64,000 nt of DNA from Lanius collurio (GCA_020086605.1 JACBWW010000004.1:29351615-29415614), one strand, 5' to 3'. Numbered from the stretch's first letter, positions 37,020 to 51,269 are shown. Notes: generated from the sequence alone by a model not told the origin. Made by a program: numbers and translations.

Positions 37020-40000
37020 GTAATGTTCCATTTAAAAAGAAATAACTCTTTTAACTAGTCTGTAGTTTGTCACCATCTATTCTTGTTTCACTCTTTCTTC
37101 CTTTAGCTGTTAAGCTGCTAGGGGCCCTTGCAGCCGAGACTATAAAGTAATTTCAGATAAGATCCTTTTTTTGTGTCCAAAGGGCCATAATCAATGTGTG
37201 ATGAAGGATGTTTGTTTCCACAAACCATAACTGGGGAATCTCTTAATTTCTTAATCTGTTAATTCACTTTAGCCATCTTTCATCTTTATTCTGTTTGCTG
37301 TTCAGCATGGATATATGAACTGATGCATTTGGTTCAAAGATTCAGGCTGTGGTTTTGGCCTAAGAAATTGCAAGAAACAAAAAAGGGGCTTCTTTTCTAG
37401 TGAATTCAAGATTCTTCTCTTCAGGGGATATTTTTTGGTGGAGAAATGATTGGATTATTTCACAAGTAAAAGTAGTTTAATTACGTCTGGGCCTACGAAA
37501 ATGTTGAGATTGTTTTGTGAGTAATGGAGTGGATGAGGGAAGACCCAAGCCTAAAAAACAGCAAAGAAGAGATCATGAACATGAGTGGGAAAAGGGGAGG
37601 CAGGAAGATGTGAAGACACGGTGTAAAATTTGAGATTGGAGATGAGCATAAAATTGTGTTGTGGAGTCATTGAAATGAGAAGAAACTGGAGAATCTGAAG
37701 AGGAAGGTTAGGGATTCTTAACAAAAATGGTTCCTGTCTGATATTTTAACTAAGGTGGGAGAAATGAAGAAATTAAAGTCAATGTAAAAGAACGAAATTG
37801 CTTCAAGAAGCCATGGGTTTGCTTTAAGATTTGAATAGGAGATGCTGCTATTACATGTATTTTATGAAACATATGTGCCTAGAATGGCTGTTGGAATAAT
37901 TCCAGTCTCCTGAACAGATAAATTGTGATACAATTGAAGTGCCTCATCATCTGGTATTTCTGGATTAGCTAGAGAGCATTCATGGCAGTTCCTTTAACCT
38001 TCCCCTGCCACTTCCAAGCTGAAGGGTAAAATCAGTGCTAGGTTGGGTGCAGAGGGAAGAGCTCTTGGCAGGAGGACAGCCAGCATTGCCCAGACCATAG
38101 TTTTAACAAGTCTCCTGTGCTTCACCTACCAACTGTTTTTGTAGCAGGGTGGTCTGTGTAGGTTCTGCCTGTGGGAATCATCCAGAAGCTTCAGATGATG
38201 TATAAGTACCAGCATCCTTCTTTAAGGATCTTTCAGGGGAGAGCAAACACAGCTTCTGTTTTTTGTTAGCTTCTGGGACAACCAGGAGCTGACAGTGCAA
38301 TTGAAGGTGATAGGTTAATATTAAAATCCATTGTAATGGGTCCTCCCTATCTTGGAGACCAGCTTTCCTTCTAATACAGCAAGCCTCATAGCTGTGATGG
38401 AAAGAAAAGTGAGTGCTAAGAGGTTGCAAAGGGACTTGGGAGCAGTAGGGTCTGTCTTCTACCATTTCTTGGCCTGACAGAGCCAAAGTAGGCTGGCTTT
38501 CACATTGTAAAGGCAATCCCTTAGATTGTTTAGTCAGGAAGCTGCCCCATGTGAACTGGAATTTTGTCCACAGAAGTGTCCCTTGTGTGAGCTGACTTCT
38601 GTCCACTTGTTTCAATTGTTTCTGAGTCAATTCTGTTACTCAAACAAAATTATTGTGAGTGCATGCTACAAATGAAAAATAAATGATCTTCTGGAAAATT
38701 CAAAAGCTGTATAAGAGGTGGTTTATACAGCAAGTTAAAAGGAGACATGGTTCATCTGACTCATCCTTACTCGTTGCTCTGAGGCTCACTTGCTATGGGG
38801 TCTCATTAAGAGACTGGGTTGCTGACTTTTATCCCCAAATTTCCCCACTGGGCCATACAAATACACAGCCATTTCAATTTCTTACAAATTACTGATATTA
38901 AGAAGTGCTGCCTAGAGCTATGGTTCAGGTGATACCAAGTGTGGGCTACTTCAGTCTGTTTCTTTCAAATAGTGAAGCCTAGTCACCTTGTTTGGTATCT
39001 TTCATTCTTTTCATCCCTTGTAATATATGTTAAAGGCAATGTACAGTAGGTGGACTCAAACTGCAGAGAACTGGGGGATAGTTATCATTTAGAATCATAT
39101 TTCTTCAAGTGTCTTTGAGTCTGATTTGGCTGTAGATGATGAAACAGCTGTCATGAGATGGACATGCAAAATTGGGAGATGTTTTTAATTGCCTTGGCCC
39201 AACTTGAAATGCTAATGCTTAGCACATTTCCAGTTTTTAAATTTATTTTTAAGGGGTTAAGATAAGTTTTGCTAGCACAAGATTTGGATTCTTGGGTTTG
39301 CTGTTGCCTCAGCTGTATTGTCTATCTGAGCTTCCACTTACAGTTTTGGAGCAAGTATATGCTTTTGCATACACTCCTATGCTTTTGCAGCGGCTTAATG
39401 GGATCACTGAAATTGGAAGTGAGAAAAGAGAAAAGACCTAGTAACTCATCTAATCTACTGCCTTAGGGCTAGTGAATGTTTATACTGTAAGGGGAGCAGC
39501 ATTTTCTACTGTACCATAAATGCCTTAGATAATAAAGATTTTATTTCTTCCCACAGGAAGCTGCTCTGCTCTCTGAATTCAATCTCAGGGTTTTTCTTTT
39601 TGTAATATCCAGACTAACTCTTCTTTTACTTCCTATTCCTTGGAGTTTGAAGAGTGAAACACTTAGCCCTGATGTCTCTTCTCACTGTGGTGATTGTATG
39701 GCTGTCCTTTGCAGAGAAGAGTGGTACAGATACTGCTGTCAGAGGATGTGTGCTGTTCTCTATTCAGCACTGATGCTGGACATCTTGGAAAGCAAGTGCC
39801 ATCACTGTGTCAACCATGAGGAGAATTTTGGGTGGCTGTTTGGCCTCAAACAGACCATTTAATTTACTGTCTTTGTCTGGTCAATGTTAGGTGAGCCATG
39901 TACCAGGCAGCTGAGCATTGCAGAGCTGGTGGCACCCCATGTAATATATGCTGCCTGTATCCTGTAAGAGCTGCATTTGAAATCTGAGTATTCCATCTTC

Positions 40001-40045
40001 TGTTTAGTGTTGACAAACAGAAGAGGTTCTTCTGAAACTGATCTC

Positions 40046-40063
40046 TTTTTTTTTTTTTTTTTT
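40046..40063. repeat. Poly-T tract (18 bases)
   Basis: Uninterrupted T run in intronic sequence with no attached element recognised. Confidence 0.9.
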
Positions 40064-40543
40064 GGAGCTCTTACATTTTGTTTGGCATGTGTAAATCCTA
40101 ATTAAGCTAGGGATCAGGAAAAGCAGAATGACTCCAGCCTGGTGATTAGAGCACTTGACTGAGAATCTATATGTCTCCAGGCGTTTTGCCAGTGAGTTTC
40201 TCTATGCTCAGTAAAAGAGCATTGCTAGGAGGGATTGCTAGTGCCTTTACCCCAGCCCACATTAAAGAATGAAATGGCACCCTTTTCTCAGGGTGAGGTG
40301 CAGGTTTAAACCTTCTCAGCCAGAGGCAGGAACCAAAATTTGAACATCTGGACTGTTGCACAGCAGAAAAGTTGTTTTTCTACGTTTAAAAACTACGTCT
40401 TCTGTCTGTCTGAATCCTAAAAGTCCCAAATTCAGTTTTTCTTTTTGGAGCAAGTGAAAGATCTAGATAAACATAATATTGTTGTGGCAAGATAACAAAA
40501 ATGTTTTTTGATGCTTCTTCCTTTTCCCAAACATGCACATCTG

Positions 40544-40559
40544 CATGTGCATGCACATG
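40544..40559. repeat. Perfect 16-base palindrome
   Basis: catgtgcatgcacatg is its own reverse complement. A further 'atgcacat' at 40533-40540 gives an overlapping hairpin with 8-base arms. It consists of alternating purine-pyrimidine steps, so it may come from a short CA/TG-rich microsatellite. Confidence 0.8.
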
Positions 40560-43500
40560 GATACCTTAAGCTAAGTTACCTATCACTGCCGTCTGTGATG
40601 AGTCGTTCTTAACACTGCCAGAACAGGAGGTGATTCAGATGGGATTCTTGCAATGGCTGTTCTCTAATCAACGTGGCTGGGAACTGTCTTTTCATTCTGC
40701 TTTTACTGTTTCAGCCTCCTCCCCTCACCCCCAACCTATTCCAGACTGCAACAGTCTAAGTGATTATTTTTTTTAAAGTTCTTAATCTAGGGAAGGATTT
40801 GATAATGTTTTCTGCTTCCAAGAAATCTAATGGCTGCTTGTTTAGGAGCACCCCATCTCCACTAAGGAATGCAGGGATTTTCCTCACTTCCAGACCTGGG
40901 TTATCTCCAAATTCATTTGTGCTACTTAGTGATTTGGTTTGAGTTAGCAAGAGTTTCCAGCTTGTATCCAGCTTACCGTGACAACCTTTAAGAAAACCAC
41001 AGAATGATGTAATGAGCCCCTGCATGGAAAAATAAACAGCTCTGGAGAAACCAGCAGTAGCAGCCTCAAGTAAATATTCTTCAGTCACTGGGGTTTTGAA
41101 AATGACGTTATTTGAAGGGAAGAATGAGTAATATATTAAGGTCACCAGCTGAAGACAGGTTTGTGTGTGCTGTGCTTAGTTTAAAAAAAAAAAAGAAAAG
41201 GAAAAACCCCATAGTTATTAGTTTCAAAATCTGGCTCGGTGGATGGGGACCAATTCCATGTGGCCTATTCTGTTCAGCTCTGGCACCCAGGCATCGTGCT
41301 AGCATCTCATGATGGCATTCCAGTGATAGAGCTTTCTCCTGTCAGGAGCTCTTATTGGACAGAGTATAACTGAATGAGCTTTGAAAACAAGAATGGTGGT
41401 GCTCACATTTCTTTTTCTTAATTGAGTCAACTCGAATCCCAAACTAAGGGCTTTTCAAAGGGGGAAACCACTTGAAAACTTCACATCTGTATGTATTCCG
41501 CCATCCACCTGAAAGGAAGTCTCTTATAAGGCTCTTGGGTGCAGTTTGTCTCTAGAGATCTGCACAGAGAAGTGGGATGTGATTATATCAAGTGTTACTA
41601 CCAGGACCTGGGTTCTCTAGTTTGTCTGTGTTCCTGAAGGGGTCTTTTTTCCAACTTGGCAGGAAATAAAGATAAGAAAACACCCATGGCACCCCCAAAA
41701 ATGTTCGAGTACTCAACTAGGAAGTGACACCATTTTGCTGCATCCCTTTCTTAATGATCAGGGTAGTAATTGCCCCAAGGGTTAATGTACTCATGGGTAT
41801 GGTGCCATATCTATATGGAGACTTTCTGCAATCCCATACATTAAAAAGGAGTCTGCTTGAGACTACACTGAGAATTAGTGTAGTTCCTCTTGAGTCAGGT
41901 GAGATGAACGTATAATGGAACAGAGCTTGAGAAGGGAGCTCTTTTCAAGTTTTAATGGGGCACCCCAAAAATAGCCAAGGTTAGGCAAGTGTTTAATTTG
42001 TTACTAGCACTTTCCTTTTCAAGAGTGAGGATAAACACAAAGAGCTTGAATGCCTATATTATTTTCCAGAATGGGAATACCTTGTGCCTATGTGTTGAAT
42101 GTATAGTTATCTGGAGTTGGAGCAAATTTTTTTATGCTTTGGAAATGTGCAACGCTGCAGAGAACAGGGAGCCACAGGTAGATTCAGATAAGGTTCTTAA
42201 AAAGCAAAACAGTGCTATTAATGGGGGGAGTTTCTTTGCTGTCTTTATCCTGTCTTCTCAGCCTTTTTGCTTAGGTGTCTTGTCCTACTCTTGGTGCACA
42301 GCACTCCCCACCTTGTTATTTAAAGACATGAGACCATGGACTTCTGCTTCTTCTTCTGCTTTTTTCCTATTTTCCACTCTTACTAAACTAACTGTGTTGG
42401 TTCCAAACTGGCTGGCTCTCTCTCCATGCCCCTTGTGGTAGTGTCCAAATGTCTAATACAGGACTGTAGGCTCTTCCCCAAAATATGTGGCTGGTTAGTG
42501 TTAGTCTGGATACTGAGGGGAAGCGATAGCTATCACTTTGTCAGGAAAGCGGCTTGGTTGAAAAGGGGCTGTAGTCAGGAATAATTGTGCTTTAGGAATG
42601 TCTGAACAAGGTGTTATGGTGGCATTTAAATTGGAAAATTTTGGTGCCTATGGATGACATTCTAATGCTGACTTAGTCTTCCTTGGTAAACATTTTCATG
42701 CTTCTGTCTCCTCTGGGCATAACACCTGGGATTAGTTAAAGGCTTTTGAATTTCTCCCTAGCTGAAGAGGAAAAAGTGTCATTGATAGTGTCAAGAACAA
42801 GAGTTCATAGGAGGGAACCACTGTGTCAGAATGCTTTTGTCTTTTCTACTGTCTTCTATTAATGTATCCTCCTTGGTTCTTTTCCTGCATCTGGAACCAG
42901 TACCTCCCAACACAATGCTCCTCTAAGCTGTCAAAACTGTTGGGCTAAAAGTCTGTGCCTATTGCACATCTGCCACAACTATTTATTTTCAGACCTTTGT
43001 ATTAAACCTCCCAGCCCTTTTTTTTAAGGAGGGTTTGTTTTGGTTTTGTTTTGAATTAATTTCAATTTACATTCTGGCTTGATATCAAATAAAGCAATTT
43101 CAAGAGAAGCTCCTGTTGAGTATGAAATGAAAACTTACTAATTCCATTACATTTTCACAACAAATATATGCTCTTATTTGCTGAGTTCCTGCTTCCTGGC
43201 AAGCCAAAATGTGATGTTTCTTATTTATTATCCCTCCCTTCCCTCTGGCTCGATCTGTGGTTCAGGCATCCTTTCCTGTCTTGGCTGCTGCTTGGGAGGC
43301 CTCTGTCTCTTCTTCCCTTTTGGAAGTTCTGAGAAGGATGATATGTGTGATGCCCAAGGGTGATTCTCCCATGGTCTCAGTGTGACAGGTGTGTGTGGTG
43401 AAGAAGGGAGTATGTAGGAGAGAGCAGAGGCAGGGGGAATGGAAGAATCTAGGACCAGGACCCTTCCCAGACAGCCAGCAAACAAAGTCATAAATAACAT

Positions 43501-44632
43501 GCCATTGGGGACCAGTTAATCTGCTCTATGAAAAGGTGCAAAGTATACAAGTGGGAAAAATAACATTGTATAATAATCAGCATGCAACCATAGGTGTTAA
43601 ACCATATGCAGCTAGGCAAATAAATGAAGCTCCCCCTGAGTGCTGTGCAGTAAATCATTCCCAAAGAATTCAGTCACTCCCCTCCTCCTTATCCCCCAAA
43701 GAAAGAAAACAAATTACTTTAGATGTGGAGTAATAACTACTACTCTGCAGCTGCCTGTTCAGGCGAGTGGACAAGGAGCAGTAGGAGAAGGGGCAAAGAT
43801 ATAAGAAGCTGGGGTAAAGGGGGAAATAGAAAACAACTCCACATTTAAAACCTCTGGGGATTTGGTGGCGAAGGGAAAGGAAATAAGCTCCAGCACCAGG
43901 CATTACTTGGACATAGAGGGGCAAACTGAGAGTGGTCAACTTTGTGGAGTTGGTTTTGCTTTTTAGCAGAAGCCGATTGAGATTGAAGGGGCTGCACTGA
44001 CTTGCTGCAGTAATTCCTTAGCAGCACAGTGCTCCGTGCTGTCTGTAATGGCAGCATCCGCCACAGTCTCGTTGGGGAAGCTGCATGTCAGGCATCCATT
44101 TGAATGTATGCTGATGCTTGCAGAAAGGTTGCACATAGTGACTCACCTTTCTGCTTCTGTTGAAATGTTCCTGTCAAATTCACCACATTTCTGAGGTACC
44201 ACAGCTAAGGAGGAGCTGTTTCAAGGTAGCTGTCATTGCTAGCTCCATATAACCTCTGAAAAAGGTTTAGACCTAGTGGGCTTCTCCTGAAACCACAAGC
44301 CCTGGTGTGGCTTGCAAGTGATTTGCAAAGAGACAAGTGAAGAAAAAAAAGTGTTCAAAACACAGGTCAGTGTATCCCTATGAGCATCTGCTGCCCCCAG
44401 GTTTGTCCCAGAAGGCTGTGAATATTACTTAGTACAGCATAAGGCTGTGAAGGAGAAAAGCTGCATTCCAAAACTTTGGAGAAACCTACACCTCCCACAG
44501 AGTTGTCTGTTGATGCCAGGCTTAGAGTGAAGAAGTTCTCTACTTTGGTGGGTCTTGGAGGTGAAGTGAGTAGATAAGGGAAATGTGTGAGGCCCCTGAG
44601 TAGGGCCTGTGGAGCTGCAGCATGGAAAAATG

Positions 44633-44935
44633 TCATAGAATCATTTAAGTTGAAAAAGACCATTACGATCAATTCCAACCCTTTACCCAGTGCTTGCAAG
44701 TTCACCACTAAACCATGTCCCTGATTGTCACATTTCTTAAATGCCTCCAAGGATGGTGACTCAACCACTTTCCTGGGGCAGCCTGTTCCAATGCTTGACA
44801 ACCATTTTGGTGAAGAAAATTTTTTCAAATGTCCAGTCTAAACCTCCTTTGGTGCAACTGGAGGCTGTTCCCTTTCCTCCTCTCACTTGTTACATGGGAA
44901 AAGAGATCAACACCCATCTTGCTACAACCTTTTTG
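44633..44935 (-). mobile_element. CR1 LINE 3' portion, minus orientation
   Basis: On the + strand it opens with 'tcatagaatcatttaagttg', the reverse complement of the CR1 3' tail. It continues with 'aaaaagaccatta', 'ggatggtgactcaaccactt', 'ggggcagcctgttccaatgc' and 'tctaaacctcctttggtgca', all reverse-complement CR1 3'-region phrases. It is 5'-truncated near the 'caacaccca' stretch. It is antisense to SMOC1 and diverged, with no intact protein. Confidence 0.88.
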
Positions 44936-46839
44936 TTGACCATCTTTTTGCTTTCAAACTGACGTTATCAGAACTATGAGCTGTGTTTTAAGAGTCTTGT
45001 GTGTAGTTTGGGGAGGATGTGGGCTGCCATCCTCATGTTCCCTTTCCCTTTGTGGTCATTTTTGTATTTTGCCAGACCACTAAAATAAGCAAGTAGTCAG
45101 TGGGAGCACGTGAGTACATTTTGTGGTGAAGTTCAGGAGTGGCTTAAGTACATATTTTTCAGACTGTTGAAATGGTGTGTAAGTAGCTGGAAAGACCTTG
45201 GCTGGAAGATCCCAGAGGTTGCATGTAAAGTAGAAAGAAGCTGGGCAGAGAACCCACCTTCAGAGAAAATGATGGGAGTATGTTTAAAAAGCAAGGTAGC
45301 ATTTGATCTCATGGGACGCTTGAGGGAGGAAGGTATTAAACTGGCTGGCCTTACTCTGGGTGAATGGAGTGACATTTCTCTGGTTTCCCCAGCTGTTACA
45401 GTGAAGGGAAGTCTGTGGTCCTGCTGGTGTCAGCAGTCTCCCACCTCACCTTAAGCTGGCTGAACAGGCTCTGGTAGCACAAAGCTGCAGCTTCTCTCTG
45501 GAGCTCAGCCTGCCAGAATGCATGGGCTCCCACAGATGGAGGGACTGTTGCCTGTGTAAGGCTGCAATTCAGAGAAATCCCACTGGGAAAACTAACTTCA
45601 GCCATAGTGTCAGTCTGTAGTACTTCCCTTGCCTTTTAATCTAGAGCAGGCACATCCATCTCATGACTTGGATGAAGTGGGAGCAGTTTCTCTGTCCCAT
45701 GGCTGATGTCTGAATCCCATATTATGATATTGAACTTCCAAAGCCTGGATATTCTACCCAGAGACAGTTGACTCTGGGTAGATACCCAAAAGTGAGTGCT
45801 AGCTTCCTGTCAGAGGCAATTCCCTCTGCCTCCTTAAAAAAGTGTGAAATATTACAAAAAAACCCTGATCCATCACTGCATGAAAAGGCTCATCACACTA
45901 TAAACCTGTCTCTCTTGCCTTCTGTGCCTCACCAGTAGTAGCATTAAATATAATGTTGCTGTAGGTAGGAAGACCAGTCTGAACTGCTTTTTAGCTGCCT
46001 GTGACAGTTTTCAAAGACTTTCTGTTTGGTGTCCTATAATTGCACAGTTACAATACTGTAAAAATAGTGTGCTTGTATACTCTTGCTAGAAGAGGTAGGC
46101 AAGTTCTCCAATAATTGCTTTACGAGCTGTTCCAAGGACTATTAAAAAACAGGTGTGGAAGCGAAAAAATTTTCCCAATAATGCTAAGACTCCAGTGGAA
46201 ACATCTATTGTTTTTTGTTTTATTGAACAGCATTCCTCAATGTGGAAAGAGTGCAGTGAAAAAGGAGTACAGGAAAAATGAATGTGTTCAGAGACAGGTG
46301 GCTTATGTCAAAGCTAGGTATGCCACAAGCTCACAGTGCTTAGAAACTATGTGAAATGGAAAAGAGGCATTAGGGAAGAAAAAACATAGACTGTGTAGCT
46401 TTGTCTCAAAATGACAAGGGCAGTGTCTAAGGTTGAAAGATTTTTCTTCTACTGAGGAACCACCCTGATGTAAAAAGTAAAGAGGCTGCATTTTTATGCC
46501 AAATTTCTCTGTTCAGACTATAGAAACTGTTGTCATTGTGAAGATACTATACAGGTACAGCTGTCATACATGATATGGAAGCCAGGTGCATTAGAGGGGA
46601 TCAGACCCCAAAATCAGGAAAATTAAGCCAGATCAAATATCTTTAAGATTTTAGTCTGTGTTAGAAAAGAGGTTGGTTAATCATTGAGGATCTGCTGGAG
46701 TTTCTCAGCCTGCGTGAGGAGAGCAAGAAAGACTTGAAGTGATTCAAGAAGTTTTTTCTCCCTATTTTAACCCAGGGTCATATCCAATTAATTAATAACA
46801 GCTCTGACACACATAACCTGTTCCTAATGTGACAACAGA

Positions 46840-47590
46840 GATCCCACTGCCTCTTCCAATTAGTGAACAGTTAATCACTAGGGCTTTTTTATATCAAACC
46901 TAAATCTCCTTTCTCCAAGTAAGCTGTCTGATACTTGAACTACCCATGGGGAAGGAAAAAAAAATATCTATGGCTATCTTTTTTTTTTTTTTTTCTTCAA
47001 TAGAACAGCTTTTATGTCTCAGAAGACTGAATGTCATCCCTAGACTAAACAAATGGAATTCTTTTAGCCTTTTCTCATAGATCAAGTATCCTAGACCTCT
47101 GCCTGTTCCCCTTGCTCTCTCACACCCTCTTGCCAAACAATCCTCCTGTCCCTCACAGTGCAGTGCCCAGTGCTTGTACACAGGGCTGATTTAAAGGCTC
47201 GCCAGTACTTATTGCCTGTTCCTTATGGGAAGCCCCTGTCATTACATTCCACAGCTGGATTTACCTGTTTGGATTTTTGTTGTTGTTGTTTGCAATGTCA
47301 TGAAGTTGCAGACTTTATTGTGGTCTACCTAAGCTGCTGACTACTTTTCCCAAGTCTTGCTGCCTCGCCAGTAATTTCCTCCCCATGTGCTGGATTTTTC
47401 CTTGCTGATTGTTATGTTTGTACTTGTGAGTTGTGATTACACTGATTTAAAACCATTTATTAAATGTGGCTTTGAATTCTTTCCTGAAGTTCAGTATGTA
47501 AATTGGATGCTCTATTCCATTGGCCAGAGTTGTCATTTAATTTGGTACATATCTCTTGGTAGCTTTCAAAACTGAACAACTGTCTCACAG
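46840..47590 (-). mobile_element. Ancient, strongly decayed CR1-like LINE, minus orientation
   Basis: Phrases such as 'tagactaaacaaatggaatt', 'cttttagccttttctcatag', 'atcaagtatcctagacctct', 'cagtgcagtgcccagtgctt' and 'ttaaaaccatttattaaat' follow the order of the old amniote CR1-type repeat read in reverse complement. Similarity is patchy, interrupted by a poly-T tract (46979-46994) and a GTT microsatellite near 47279. The ends are approximate. Confidence 0.55.
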
Positions 47591-49124
47591 AACTTTTGAG
47601 ATGTCTTGTCTTGGAGAGTACCTTTTTCTTAACCTGTTGTGTTAGGTAACTCTCTCATAGTAATTGTATGTAGTTTACATTTTCCTCATTTGGTTACAAG
47701 AATGACACAACTTAAAATATGCTCTAATGAACCAGAATTTATTCAGAGCTCTATCTAATGCATTGTATGTGAACATGAAGATATTTGCAGTTTTTTTACA
47801 GGATGATGTACTACAGCCATAAAAAAAAGCATTGTTCTTTTTCTGGTGTCCTTCAGTTAGTGTGGCTATAGCTCTGGGAGTCTAGCACTATAGTCACACA
47901 GGAGGACTGTGTGACTGACTGGTTGTGAGATGGGATTGTGTAAAGAGTCCAAGGCCTGCCTGCAAAGCACTTGAGTTAGAATTGCAAGGGCAGATAGCTT
48001 TCAACTAACAGATTTCGAGATGTGCAGGTGTTGATCTTTATTGCTGTGTGGGTTGGAAACCCTGTGGAGCACACTCTTGTCTTAGGTAGGCAGGACACAA
48101 TGCTCACAAGTTCTGTAAAATGAGCACAAGTTGTGCCTCAGAAAGTCCCTCACTAAGTTTGCTCTGATTTGTGAGATGGTGCTTTTTTGAGCCAGTCTTC
48201 CTTATTTCAAGCTATAGGGTAGATATTGAATAGGCTTCTCATCATGTAACACTGGTGGGAATGCAGTGCAGCCTTATCTCTTAGAGCAGAAGGAAAATAG
48301 CAGGGGAAGCATGTTCCTGGATAGCTGAAGTTTAATGAGCCACTTGGAATAATGCATTTTTGAAAATTATAACCCACCTGTTAAGCCTTTGCATTGTACT
48401 TGTTCAGCACTGGAACATGTAGTAACATCTGCTTCCTCTGTAGCCTATGCCTTGAGAAATGGAATTGAGTGAGTACCAGGGTAAAGCAAAGACTGCTCAA
48501 CTGGTACAGTGTGGGACACCTGCAAGGTTTGTTTTTCTTTTTACCTTCACGTTAGCCAGAAAACTCTGGAGGGACCACGACTGCAGACAGAACAGGGTGG
48601 AGTGGGTATCAGTACTGATGACTAACAGAGGTGTGGAGAGATTTATGCTATCCCCATGAGCCGTATTTGCTCAGCTGTTATTGTGCTCCCAGTAAACACA
48701 GAAGGGGTTGTTTCTTTCCCTCCACCCACAGCCCTACTCGGGGGACAGGCAGTAAGGGCCCATTCACTGCATTGCTTTGCTGGTCCTGCCAGCACTTGTG
48801 TGTGTGCATATTTAAGGCTTTTCAAATGCTCTTTTCGAGGAGGAAAGGATGTAGGTTTGGACTGCTCATGTAACCTGTGCTGAACTTGCTTTCTACCCAC
48901 AGCTTTTGTAAGCTTTGTACTGGGATGAGGTACCTGTTCTCCTGGAGTGAACATGGGTCCTGTTCACATTAGAGCTTCCGTATACAATGTGAAAGCAACT
49001 TTAAGCTGATGTACATGCTATGATAAAATAACCAGTTCAAAGCTCTTGTTCTCTGCCACAGCAGTGTAAAAGCACATGAGAAATTGACCCTGTCTGAATT
49101 AAGGTCCCCTGGGAGACAGAGAAG

Positions 49125-49220
49125 AACTTTTTCTCACTGAAAGGAAAACTGAGGCACAAAGACACTTAGTCCTTATGTTTGGGTTGGCACAGGAGGTCAG
49201 TAGGAACTTGGCACTAGATA
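49125..49220 (-). mobile_element. Old tRNA-type/CORE-SINE (MIR-like) relic, minus orientation
   Basis: 'ggaaaactgaggcacaaag' followed by 'acacttagt', a gap, and 'ggcacaggaggtcagtagga' follows the order of the reverse-complement core of MIR-like SINEs (gaaactgaggcacagag, then ttaagtgacttgcc, then acacaggaagtc). The copy is short and degraded, so the assignment is tentative. Confidence 0.4.
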
Positions 49221-51269
49221 TGCATGCTGCTCCCCTTTGTTCTGTGCTTCACTAATGCCTCACTGAGAAGAAAGTTGGGAGTTGAACCAAAAGAAAATTT
49301 GGGGGAGATGTGTTTGGTTTGTTTCTTTTTTTAAAATGTTATTTTGAAGTGAGGTCCCTGTTGCAGCATTAACAATGGGGATTGGTCAAGAATTCTTCAG
49401 TAAAAGACCTTTTCCTCCCCTTGTGATGAATGCTTGTTCATTAAAACTGAAGCTTTTTGTAGGAATTCCATGGGAAAGGCTTTGCTGGTCCAGACAGAAT
49501 TTCTGGTCAAAAGAAATGAGAGAGAGAGAGATGAAGAAAAGGAAATCTGCCCTGCCTGGTACAGCCTGTAGCTCTGGGTTTAGGCTATTCACATGGATTC
49601 ATTGGGAGTGAGCAGAAGCACAGAGGGAGGTTAGACCCTCTCTTTTGCTTGATTTGGAAGAAAGAATCATGTCTCTTAAGGGTGTAGGAATCTCTCCAAG
49701 GTGGTTGGTTTTAGTGCCACAGTCTCCCTCTTCTTTTAACAAGAAAAGATTTGGGTGCACAAGAGCAATGTTCAAAACATAATCTGTGGTTGGATGGCAG
49801 ATGTTCCTTATGTTCTACCCTAATCATTCACAGCCATGGTAAATGATGCTCAGTGCTTTGGCTCTGGTAGCAATGAGAGTTGTTCTGTCAGGAGAGCAGC
49901 TGGGGGAGGCTGCCTCATCCCCAGTGGCTGCACACAGCGCTGCATGATGAGCATGAGAACTGTTAAGCCCAAGCCTTTGGCTAGATGCTACTAGGCACCC
50001 TCTCTTCTCAGCTTTGTAGGGTAAGCAAGCACCCCATCTCTCTAATAACCATATAGTTTATTAGACAGTCAGGCGAGTCCCTTACCTCATCCATCATTTT
50101 TATTTTTATTGTGCAGGCACTAGATGTATGTTTGAATGTGTGTACTTAAGGGACCAGGAATGAGAGACCTTTTTATGAATCTGACCATGTATTCCTCAGA
50201 AGGCCATTACTAGGGGAAAATTGTTGCATGAATAATGTGCAACTACAGATGTCCATGTCCTGTTTTCCTGCTATAGCTCATGGCTTCAGAGACAGTACTT
50301 TAAAAATATGTTTTGATGAGTGTTAGAAGCAGTCAAGGGTAAGAAGGAATAAACAGCATTTTAGAGCTGAGCAGTTGAGGTAAAATGGATATTTCTGCCA
50401 ATGACTCTTTTCTTTGGGTGTGCATACAGTCCCTATTGTTTTTTTCTGTAATTTGGTTTTTTGTAATCTAGATTTGCTGTCTCATGGTTTCACTCCCCAG
50501 CAACAGCAAGTTGGCAAGTGTTACTTGGTTTCTTTGCTGATGGTTAAGTCAAAGCAGAGATGGCAGACAACAGTAGAATGTGACAGTACGTTTAAAATAG
50601 ATAAATAAATGGGTACAATATTTTTATTTGTTCTAGGAAGACTGTGTCCCACTGGCTTGCTGTCTTAAATGATCTTTCTTTAAATGTTCAGTTTAGGGAA
50701 AGAAGGAAAAGCTTTCTTTCTGTGCCTGCAACTCCCATTAACAAGTAATAGGCTTTTAAGTACCCTACATGTATAATAAATATATGCTAGTTTCTAAGAT
50801 GACAGCCTAATTTCATACCTGGCATTAAACTTTCTAGCTTGGCCATAGGCTTTAACTATTCTCCATTAACCTGGCCTTGGCAACAACAGCAAAGTTTCCA
50901 GTAAGCAGTTTGACTGGAACAGGAGGACTTCAGTGTCCTGGAGCTGGGATAGCATTTCATGGTCCCTTTGTTACCCTTGAGACCATCTTTCAGGGTGACA
51001 CTGCATGCAGCTCATTCCAAGTCCCATACTAGGGAAGCTGATGCTATGGATTTCACAGCTGATTTTGCTGGCTTTTCAATACCCAATTGTTAATATTAAT
51101 GTTTATTTTTTTAAGGGAATTAAGTGCTGTTAGAGTAGTAGCTTGGAGGAAAGAGTCTCTTTGGGGACTAGTGCTAGTTACTACATTCTGCTTACTAGAC
51201 AGATGTCACTGAAGGAAATTTCCACGAGGCTGTTGTCAATGTGTTTGCTATTCTGATCTCTAGCTCAGG

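Noticed and set aside
38178..38630. 150-codon minus-strand frame
   Set aside because: No motif or conserved pattern seen. Treated as a chance frame.
40125..40175. tRNA-like A box ('ggtgattagagcacttgact') suggesting another SINE
   Set aside because: Only one box-like phrase was found, with no matching B box at the right distance and no tail.
41989..42441. 150-codon + strand frame
   Set aside because: No recognisable motif. Its hydrophobic runs come from T-rich intronic sequence.
44367..44828. 153-codon minus-strand frame
   Set aside because: Its upstream (N-terminal) part is the reverse-oriented CR1 at 44633-44935 and the rest is flanking intron, so it is not a gene.
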